NCBI GenBank assembly: GCA_963642145.1
Contig: CAVIFU010000006.1
Location: 1 to 54,865 of the forward strand
From: Stercoripulliclostridium_A sp963642145
GTDB lineage: Bacteria; Bacillota; Clostridia; Christensenellales; DTU072
Length of the DNA stretch: 54,865 nt
Reading direction: 5' to 3'
A model generated the notes under the pieces. It was not told the DNA's origin. It was given only the letters and a program-made list of their open reading frames with translations, and made no database searches. The number at the start of each line of letters is the position of its first letter. Positions within the stretch are counted from its first letter, which is position 1. A program made the position numbers and the translations under genes. Shown here piece by piece: positions 15,552 through 24,200 of the stretch.

Positions 15552-18500
15552 ATGATTTACAAAATCAAGGAGAGATCAAACTTCAAGAACTTCAAAGTAT
15601 TCCGCGATAACAAGTTGGAGCCACGCGCTTACTTTATTTCGTTTTCCAAAGAGCGTGACGCCGTGCGCGCCAAACCGATCGAAAAGCGTTACGTCAGCGA
15701 TAGGGTAAGGGTACTCAACGGAATATGGGATTTCCGCTATTATGTCAACGATAAGGAGATGCCGTCGGAGTTAGACACCGCGCGCGAGACGTTCGACAAA
15801 GTAAAAGTGCCTTCGTGCTGGCAGTTCACGGGTTATGAACCGCCGTACTACACCAACGTGCGTTATCCCTATCTTACCACGCCTCCCAAGCCTTCCGTCA
15901 ACAAGGTTGAAGGCATTTACGGCGGAGCGATAGACGGCGAAACCTACGCCGTAGGCGATAAACAGTACAACAGCATAGGCGTGTACAGAACCGAGTTTAC
16001 GGTGGAAGACGTCGCCAAAACCTATATAATTTCCTTCCTCGGAGTGGCTTCCAACTTAGAGCTTTACATGAACGGTCGTTATGTCGGTTACTCCGAAGGC
16101 AGTCACAATACCGCCGAATTCGAGCTTAACGACTTCATCGTAGAGGGTAGCAACGAGATCGTTTGCGTCGTGCACAAGTGGTGCAACGGATCTTACATGG
16201 AGGATCAGGATTTCTTCCGCAACAACGGTATTTTCCGCGACGTGTTGCTTTTTGTGGAAGACAAGACGTACATCTACGACTTTGAGTTTTTCACCGATAA
16301 GCAAGGCGCGTTGTATGACGCCATACTCAATATCAAGGTTAAAAATCCGGACGGAGCAGGCATTGTAGCCACGCTGATGGACGGCAGTAAGCTTGTCGCG
16401 GCGCGCGCGGTGGAGGCTCAGACGGAAACTCCCGTCATGTTCGGCGCCCTCGGTGTAGAGGAATGGAACGCCGAAGTCCCCAAACTCTATACGCTGATCA
16501 TTACCCTGACTTACGGCGGTAAGGCAACGGAAACGATAGTCAAAAAAGTCGGCTTCAAGACGGTGACCGTAGACGGCAAAGTCTTCCGCGTCAACGGTAG
16601 GAGAGTTAAACTTCTCGGAGTAAACCACCACGACACCGATTGCGACACGGGCTACTATATGACGCCGGAAAAAATCGAGCGCGACATATTGCTTTGTAAG
16701 GAATTCAACGTCAATTGCGTCAGAACGTCGCACTATCCTCCGGACCCGCTGTTTTTGGAACTGGCGGACTTGCACGGCTTGTATATTATAGACGAAGCGG
16801 ACATCGAAACGCACGGTTTGGGCTCCCGTCAGCAGATAAGCAGGAAACCCAAATGGAAGGAACATTATTGGGACAGAGTATACTCGATGTATATGCGCGA
16901 TCGCAATTCGCCCTCGGTGACGATGTGGTCGCTCGGCAACGAGTCAGACGGCATATATTGCCAAGACTATTGCTACGAGAACCTCCGCAAGCGCACGCTT
17001 TTACCCATCCATTACGAGCGCGCGATAGCCACCAAACGCGGCGCATACGACGTAGCTTCCATGATGTATACGTCGGTAGACAACGTTCGCAAGATAGGTG
17101 ACGGCGCCCCGGGACTGTACACGGCGCCGGCGCGCAAAGCGCTCAAAACCAAGCCCTTCTTCCTATGCGAGTACGCTCACGCCATGGGCGTCGGACCCGG
17201 GAGTTTGGAGGAATACGTAGACGCGTTTTTCCGTTATGACAACCTTATGGGCGGCTGTATTTGGGAGATGGTCGATCACGCCGTGCGCCACGGCGACGAT
17301 AAGCCGTATAAGTACACTTACGGCGGCGACCACGGCGAATATTTGCATGACGGCAACTTCTGTGTAGACGGTTTGTTCTATCCGGACAGAACGCCTTCCA
17401 CGAGCGCTTACGCCATGAAAAACAGTTATAGACCGTTGCACGCGGCATATGCGGGCGGCGGTATGATAGAGCTTCACAACCGCAACGCGTTCAGGAACGC
17501 TTCCTATCTAACCGTCAAATGCGCCATGCTTTTGGAGGGTAAAATCATATACGAGTTCACGTTGCCGTCCGATATTGCGCCCGGCGAGAGTCGCGTTTAC
17601 AATTTGAATTGCGAGATTCGCAAGGGCGACATCGTCGTCAATCTCGATTATTACGACGGAGACAGGCTTGTCGCATGCGACCATGTAGCAGTCAACAGGG
17701 CGTTGACCGGACTCAAAATAGACAAACCCAAGACCCCGGTGCGCGCGTATACGTCCGGGAACATGGTAGACGTTATGTTTGCCGGCGGCAAGGTGCGTTT
17801 TGACAAAAACAGCGGCAGTTTGTTGCGTTACGAAGTTGACGGAGTGGATTATTTTGCCGACAGACCGGCAAAAGAAGGCGCCAACGGCAGGCTTTACACC
17901 AACATATTCCGCGCCCCGACGGATAACGATATGAACATCAAAAAGGCGTGGAGTCGGATAGGTTACGACAAACTTAACTACGAAAACCAGAGTTTCAACG
18001 TATTTTCTTATTCCGATCGCGTAGAGATAAACGCAGTCAACATAGCGCGCAACGGCAACAAGAAGGTGCTCATCGTCAAAGATTCCTACACGATAGAGGG
18101 AGACGGCGTGATTACGGTACGCAGCAGCGTGACGCCGTTTGACAAAAACGGACCGGATTTACCGCGCGTAGGCAAGATCATGGAGCTCAAACCCGAGTTT
18201 GACGACGTAATTTATTACGGATTCGGCGGCAGAGAGTGTTATCCGGACTTCAAGTCGCAATCACGGCTCGGAGTGTACCACGCTAAGGTCGCCGAGTTCG
18301 AAGAACCGTACATCAGACCGCAGGAATGCGGCAACAGGACAGACGTCCGTTACGCCGTTTTCACCAACGAGGCAGGCAAAGGAGTAATGGTTCTTGCCGA
18401 CAACAAGACGTTCGATTTCGGCGTCAAGAAGTATTCTTCTCAGGCGCTTGCGACGTGGAAGCATAGGGAAGACATCGTGACGGAAGACGTCAACTATATC

Positions 18501-18665
18501 ACGATAGACGGATACATGGGCGGCATAGGCAGTAACAGTTGCGGACCGCGCCCGATGGACGAATACAGATTAAAAGCCAAGCGCAGCTACACTTACGGAT
18601 TCAAAATCGTGCCGTTTACCGCGCTTGACGTAGAAAACATACTCGATTATTCGGAGAAAAAATGA
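15552..18665 (+). CDS. lacZ: Glycoside hydrolase family 2 beta-galactosidase
   Basis: The 1037-residue protein has the full LacZ length and layout: jelly-roll sugar-binding domain, Ig-like domains, TIM barrel and the C-terminal beta-galactosidase small-chain domain. The acid/base Glu464 lies in WSLGNESDG and the nucleophile Glu540 in FLCEYAHAMG, with the same 76-residue separation as Glu461 and Glu537 of E. coli LacZ. The conserved barrel motifs CVRTSHYPPDP and DEADIETHG are present. There is no signal peptide, so it acts in the cytoplasm on imported beta-galactosides. CGGAGGA precedes the ATG. The stop overlaps the next start as ATGA. Confidence 0.96.
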   Translation: MIYKIKERSNFKNFKVFRDNKLEPRAYFISFSKERDAVRAKPIEKRYVSDRVRVLNGIWDFRYYVNDKEMPSELDTARETFDKVKVPSCWQFTGYEPPYYTNVRYPYLTTPPKPSVNKVEGIYGGAIDGETYAVGDKQYNSIGVYRTEFTVEDVAKTYIISFLGVASNLELYMNGRYVGYSEGSHNTAEFELNDFIVEGSNEIVCVVHKWCNGSYMEDQDFFRNNGIFRDVLLFVEDKTYIYDFEFFTDKQGALYDAILNIKVKNPDGAGIVATLMDGSKLVAARAVEAQTETPVMFGALGVEEWNAEVPKLYTLIITLTYGGKATETIVKKVGFKTVTVDGKVFRVNGRRVKLLGVNHHDTDCDTGYYMTPEKIERDILLCKEFNVNCVRTSHYPPDPLFLELADLHGLYIIDEADIETHGLGSRQQISRKPKWKEHYWDRVYSMYMRDRNSPSVTMWSLGNESDGIYCQDYCYENLRKRTLLPIHYERAIATKRGAYDVASMMYTSVDNVRKIGDGAPGLYTAPARKALKTKPFFLCEYAHAMGVGPGSLEEYVDAFFRYDNLMGGCIWEMVDHAVRHGDDKPYKYTYGGDHGEYLHDGNFCVDGLFYPDRTPSTSAYAMKNSYRPLHAAYAGGGMIELHNRNAFRNASYLTVKCAMLLEGKIIYEFTLPSDIAPGESRVYNLNCEIRKGDIVVNLDYYDGDRLVACDHVAVNRALTGLKIDKPKTPVRAYTSGNMVDVMFAGGKVRFDKNSGSLLRYEVDGVDYFADRPAKEGANGRLYTNIFRAPTDNDMNIKKAWSRIGYDKLNYENQSFNVFSYSDRVEINAVNIARNGNKKVLIVKDSYTIEGDGVITVRSSVTPFDKNGPDLPRVGKIMELKPEFDDVIYYGFGGRECYPDFKSQSRLGVYHAKVAEFEEPYIRPQECGNRTDVRYAVFTNEAGKGVMVLADNKTFDFGVKKYSSQALATWKHREDIVTEDVNYITIDGYMGGIGSNSCGPRPMDEYRLKAKRSYTYGFKIVPFTALDVENILDYSEKK

Positions 18666-20977
18666 AGATTTATTCCTTACCAAGCAGTGTCAAGATAAAG
18701 GATCCTCGGGACTTAACCGTTCTCGATGGTCTCGAACACGGCAATAGATTTGTTTACACACCGTCGCGGCACGAGTATTTCGTGGCGCAACTGCTGATGT
18801 ATTCGGAGTACGACGTAGCGGAAACGAAAGTGGTTACCGGTGCGCTCGTAGGCGCCGACAAGACGTTTGAACGTGCGGTTACGTGCTTCAATACCGAGGG
18901 CGTAGGTGCCGACGGCAAAAAGTTTTCGCGTTCGACCTACCTGAATGCCGACGAAATCAAACCGCTTTTCATAGGCGTTGATTTTTCTCGCGCCAAAATG
19001 GGCGAGTACCATACGGATGTTCGCGTCGGCGGCGAAACGGTGGAGCTTATTTTCATTCTGACGGATAAGCTCGTGTTCAACGAGGGCATGGACGACGAAG
19101 ATTCTCTTTCGAGACTCAAATGGCTCAATTCCACGGAATATATGGACAAGCGCATGGTTAGCGGATACGACGCCGTAAGCGGCGGCAAAAACCATGTATC
19201 GTTTACCGGTAAGCGCGCGCTGTTCTCGGGAGACGGGCTGATGGCGGACGTGGAGAGCAACTATACCGAGTCCAACGCGTTGACGTCGGACGTCACGGCG
19301 CATTTGCTTTTCCGCCAAACCGAGTTTATTGCCGACGGACAAAAATTCAAATACAATCGTCTGCGCATAACGGATAAATCCAATTCTGCAGTCATCACGT
19401 CGGACGGAAGATCGAGTAAATTCCGCATAAGCGTTACGGCGGAAGCGCGTTATACGGGAGCGATTGCATACGCCGTCAAGCTTACCGCGGAAGAAGACGT
19501 TATCGTCAACAATATCAAACTCAACGTCTACTTTGCGTGCGCCGATTATATGTCGGGCTTAGGATACGAGGCAGGCAAAACGAGAGCCGTCGATTACAAG
19601 TGGAACGCGTATTGCGGCGATTCCGTGTTCATAGGCAATGTCAATTGCGGCGCGCGTTTCAGATTCAAAAACGCAAGCGATTCCGTCACCATGCCGGTGT
19701 ACGGCAATGAGTCGGATTCGGGATACGCCGTACCGGAAAGCACGTGGGCAAATTACGGCAGAGGCGGCATAGTCGTTACGCCGGTAGAAGAAGGCGCCGT
19801 ACTTACGGCGTATACCGGCAGACATATCTTCATGGCAGGCGACAGCAAAGAGTTCTTATTTGACATTTTGCTTACGCCGTTCCATCCGGTCAATCTCGGC
19901 GCGCTCGGCAACAGAATAGGGCGCTTAGAGGGCAATATAGACGCTTACTTTTTAACGCCCAAGCACGTCGATTCGGTTTTGGCTGATTACGGCAGTGTGG
20001 CAAACAAAACGGTAAATTATCCGTTCGGTAGCGTTAAGGCACTCAGAAAGCTTGCTTTGGGAGCCCATAAACGCGATTTATCGTGCGGATTGACGTATAG
20101 TATAAACAGGCTGGAAGGCGACTCTAACGGTTTCTACGCCCTCCGCGCGTTTGACGGAGAGATCCTTTCTCCCATGGGTGACGGGCACTACGTCATGCCG
20201 TTTAGCAGGTTGGATAACGAATATCCGGAGTCCGTCAAGTACCTCATATCCTGCGCGGACATAGACTTTGTGTCTATGCCCAATCCCTGTTTGACGGCAA
20301 GTACCGCCGAGCGGATAAACAAGTGCCTTGCGCGTAAGCGCGGAGGCGGAGGTTTCACAGAGCTTGTCATAAGCGATCGCATTTCGGCTGAGCACGGCAA
20401 AATCGAATCGCTTAACCTGTATGCGGACGTACTGCCGTTTGTTTCGCGCATGGCGGTAGCAGGTTACGGTAGCGACATAAGCGACGAAAGAGCCCTCATA
20501 GGCATGAGCGGTATAGCCTACGGCATGACTACCGACAGCGAGGCAGACTTCGGTTTTTGTCGGAGTTTACTCTACGGTATGCTGCCGCGGTCGGGAAGAG
20601 ATAAGGAAGAAAAGGAAGTCCTTGCCGACATATCCGAAATTCTTCGTAAATTCGGCATTGCCGATGCCGAAATCAAAGGCTATTGGGACAAGTCGAACCC
20701 GGTAAGCGCGGACAATGCACACATTAGATGCACGTCCTACATCAACGGCGGCGATATGCTTGCCGTAATATACAACACTTCGGACAAAAAATTGACGTTT
20801 GAAATAGGCGTAGAAAACAAATTGGGTTTCACGACGGTCGGTAAACGCGTAACGCGCCCCGCGATACGTAATATGCAAAAAGGTCGTAAATTCAATGTAG
20901 GCAAGCCCGTCAAACTTGCGCCTCACGGCGGCGTCATCGTATTGGTAACAGCCCCCAAGAAAAACAAAAGTAAATAA
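18662..20977 (+). CDS. Putative glycoside hydrolase (DUF6067/GH123-like)
   Basis: The 771-residue protein is translationally coupled to the beta-galactosidase (ATGA overlap) and lacks a signal peptide. It appears to have an N-terminal beta-sandwich region, the segment SLSRLKWLNST (residues 148-158) that I associate with DUF6067/GH123-like proteins, a central region of probable barrel type (residues about 430-640), and a C-terminal beta domain rich in Val and Lys that ends in many basic residues. I cannot place catalytic residues with certainty. From context it should attack a beta-linked galactoside or N-acetylgalactosaminide-containing glycan. The family call rests on recall of a short motif and could be wrong. 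Confidence 0.5.
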   Translation: MKIYSLPSSVKIKDPRDLTVLDGLEHGNRFVYTPSRHEYFVAQLLMYSEYDVAETKVVTGALVGADKTFERAVTCFNTEGVGADGKKFSRSTYLNADEIKPLFIGVDFSRAKMGEYHTDVRVGGETVELIFILTDKLVFNEGMDDEDSLSRLKWLNSTEYMDKRMVSGYDAVSGGKNHVSFTGKRALFSGDGLMADVESNYTESNALTSDVTAHLLFRQTEFIADGQKFKYNRLRITDKSNSAVITSDGRSSKFRISVTAEARYTGAIAYAVKLTAEEDVIVNNIKLNVYFACADYMSGLGYEAGKTRAVDYKWNAYCGDSVFIGNVNCGARFRFKNASDSVTMPVYGNESDSGYAVPESTWANYGRGGIVVTPVEEGAVLTAYTGRHIFMAGDSKEFLFDILLTPFHPVNLGALGNRIGRLEGNIDAYFLTPKHVDSVLADYGSVANKTVNYPFGSVKALRKLALGAHKRDLSCGLTYSINRLEGDSNGFYALRAFDGEILSPMGDGHYVMPFSRLDNEYPESVKYLISCADIDFVSMPNPCLTASTAERINKCLARKRGGGGFTELVISDRISAEHGKIESLNLYADVLPFVSRMAVAGYGSDISDERALIGMSGIAYGMTTDSEADFGFCRSLLYGMLPRSGRDKEEKEVLADISEILRKFGIADAEIKGYWDKSNPVSADNAHIRCTSYINGGDMLAVIYNTSDKKLTFEIGVENKLGFTTVGKRVTRPAIRNMQKGRKFNVGKPVKLAPHGGVIVLVTAPKKNKSK

Positions 20978-21008
20978 ATTCGGCGATGCCCAATCGAGGT
21001 TATACCGT

Positions 21009-21073
21009 TCGGCTCCGAAATACTTTACGGAGCCGATTTTCTTTCGTGTCTGCGGTCCCCGCCCACCCGCCCC
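21009..21073 (+). terminator. Terminator palindrome copy 3 plus GC-rich box
   Basis: TCGGCTCCG (21009-21017) and CGGAGCCGA (21028-21036) pair, followed by TTTT. The box GGTCCCCGCCCACCCGCCCC lies at 21054-21073. It ends the lacZ operon and has the same order and orientation as copies 2 and 4. Confidence 0.85.
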
Positions 21074-21084
21074 GTAAGGATAAA

Positions 21085-21101
21085 AATCCGCTTTGCGGAT
21101 T
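21085..21101. other. Small hairpin in the 20.98-21.27 kb gap
   Basis: AATCCGC, loop TTT, GCGGATT. The rest of this 290-base gap, beyond terminator copy 3 and the promoter at 21207, shows no gene. Confidence 0.5.
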
Positions 21102-21206
21102 AGAAAAGACGAATACGAGTCGCGGTACGTCGAGCCGATAAACTCCGCTTCGCGCGCTTGCTCTCCCTGTTTTTTTGACTCTTTCGATTATTTTCGAGAT
21201 TCGCTA

Positions 21207-21235
21207 TTGTAAATAAAATAAATATGTGGTACAAT
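21207..21235 (+). promoter_or_regulatory. Promoter of the 1909-residue surface protein operon
   Basis: TTGTAA (21207-21212) and TACAAT (21230-21235) with a 17-base spacer in an AT-rich stretch. Confidence 0.65.
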
Positions 21236-21267
21236 AAGCACGTATATTATAATTTTAAGGTGCGCGT

Positions 21268-24200
21268 ATGTATATAAAGACGAACCGCAAGTTTATTTTC
21301 GTGCTATCTGTCGCAGTTGTACTTGTTATCGCAACGGCGCTTTTCACGACGTTCGGCGCGTTTGGCGTTCGGGACGTCGCTCTCGGCATAGAGGAAGAGG
21401 ACGATAGCGTATTGATCGGCGTAGGTAACGAGCAGTCGCCGTTCTTCATACAATCGTTGGATGACTTCAATGTTTTTGTCAAAGGCGTCAACGAAGGCAA
21501 GAGTCAAGAAGTATCCGTCGGCGGAGAGAAGAAAGATGTTCTCTACGCGTCGGCGTGCTACACCCTGACGGTTGACTTGGATCTTGACGGAGTCGAAATG
21601 GTGCCGATAGGGACAAAAGAAAGTCCCTTTACCGGACAGCTCAACGGCAACGGCAATATAATCAAAAACTTGACGATAAACGCGTCTGCGGACGGCGTCG
21701 GTTTGTTCGGATATTTGGGAGAAAATAGCAAAATAGAGAAGTTGGGCGTAGTCAACGGCTCGATACAGGCGCCCCAAAGCACATACGTAGGCGGTTTTGT
21801 CGGGTGCAACGGCGTTGTTACCGAAGACGGCATAGGCAAGGGCGGAACTCTCTCAAACGTATTTTTCAACGGCTCGGTTAAAGGTGATTCATACGTAGGC
21901 GGTTTAATCGGGATAAATAACGGTAACGTAAGCTTGGCTTATTCGTCCGGCACGGTAACGGCAACAGCCGTCAACGCCTATCTCGGCGGAATTATCGGCA
22001 AAAATTCGGGCGCACTCACCGATTCCTATACCGTAGCGGAAGTCAAAAGCGAACTCAACGACACCCCGAACTACGTCGGCGGAGTTATCGGCGCGAGGGA
22101 ATCTACGGAGAAAGGCACGCCGAGTTACGCGTTTTTTGATAATTCGTTTGCAAGTTACGGCGGCGCGCTCAAAGCTATCGGCGCTGCGGGAGGCTCTTCG
22201 ACGGATTTAGAGTACGTCAAAGGCATTTCTGACAATGACATCAACGATACCAAGTTGTACGAGTTGTATCCCGGTACTCAAACCAAGTGGTCGCGCGTTC
22301 AGGCGTACGAAAGTCATGTTGCGTACAGCGGACCCTTGCAAAAGGTGTTTGCCGACCGCTACACCGTCAAAACGGATGTAACGCTCAAAAGCATTTTGCG
22401 TGAAGCGGTTACCGTCCGCAAATTCGGCGTTAACGCTTCGGCTGAAGGCGACTGGGGATCGGAGAGCAACCCGTACATTATCGGAGACCAATACCAACTT
22501 GCATACTTGGCAACCGCCGTCAACGAATATTCCGAGACGTACAAAGGCGAGTATTTCGTATTGGCGTCCGACATCAAGTATACCTCTACCGCCGCTGCGC
22601 CCATCGGCAGATATTACGACTCGGACGCAGGGAACAACAGACCTTTTTGCGGTACGTTCAACGGCATGAATTACACCATTTCCGGATACGAACTTGCAAG
22701 CGACAATGAGTCGTACATGGGCATATTCGGTTACATAGACGGCGGTACGATATTGAATCTGACGATAGATTCCGATTGCAGCGTTAGCGGAGTGGGATAC
22801 GTAGGCTCTTTGGCAGGGTACGCGGACGCCACAGTCATTAACGTGGAAAGTCGCGCTACAGTCAAAGCCAACGGAAATTCCGGCGGCATAATCGGTCGCG
22901 TAGGCAACGGCTCGAATACGTACAAAGATATTTTGAGCTCGGTTACCCTCAAAGGCACGACAAACATGTTCGGCGTGTTCGGCAGTTGCTCGGGGATTCC
23001 CGTCACGGACAACGTGTGGTTCGTCACGTCCGACGCCGCAAAATTCAAGAGTGCCGGCGGCGGAAACACTCTTTGCATACAAGATACTTCCGCCGGCAAG
23101 ATAACGGTATCCAAGACCGTCGGCGGAGTGATAAGCTTCAAAGCAAGCGATATCGCGAGCGGTTACTCCGTAGAGTACCGCAACGCAGACGAAGTCGTGC
23201 TTTACAAAGAAACCGACGACTATACACCTACCGACGCGAGCAAATTGCCGTCCACGCTTTACGCGCGTTTTGTCAAGGAAATCACTTTTGCAACGGATAG
23301 CGAAACGCATACCACGCTCCCGGGCGACAGCTTCCCGACAAGGTATTACGTCGGACAAAAGATAAGCTTTGCGGTAGGCGTCAAGTCGGGCGCATACATC
23401 AGGAACATCCATACTCTCGACGGTAGCGGCAAAACAATCGTCACCGAATCGAGTTATGCCTTTGACGAGGGCACCTCGTCCGTTGTTTTCAACACGGTGA
23501 TGACCGAGGACTTATACAAACTTTCCGTCGAAACCATCATTATCGCGTGGGACACGAGCTTATTTGGCGAATCTTACGTATATTCCGGAGCCCCCGTGCT
23601 GTTCCCGATAGAAAAGTTCTCCGAGTCAGTGCCGGACGGATTTACGGTAGGCGTTACATACGTAGACGTCAAGGAACCTACCGACGCGAACTCGGCGCTT
23701 GACAGCTACGAGTATACGATAACCTACTACAAAGACAACATTTGTCGCGGATGGCGTAACGATACCTTCCGCATAGAGCCCAAACAGCTCAGCATGGTCA
23801 ACGATTTGGACGACCCGATTTATAACTATCTTTCGACGACAAAGGAGTGGGACGGCAAGGCAGCCGGCACGTATACCGAATCGACAGTCGATCAAAGCGG
23901 CGTAGAAGGCAAGTGTGAGGGCGATGACGTGGTCGTTGTGGCGGAGATGTCTTTCGGCACTTCCGACGTTACCGAATCCACGAGCGTAACGTACAAATTC
24001 TCGTTAATCGGCAATCAAGCGAGCAACTACACGGCGCCGAGCAGCATAACGATATCCGGTATAGGCAAAATAACCAAACGCGTTGTCAGAATAGCGTTTG
24101 CCAACGGTTACGAAGCCGAGTTCGCCGGCACCTACAAAGATCCGTCGTTGGCAGGCAAAGCGATAACGTATGACGGAGTCGTGTCGGGCGACTCGTTACA

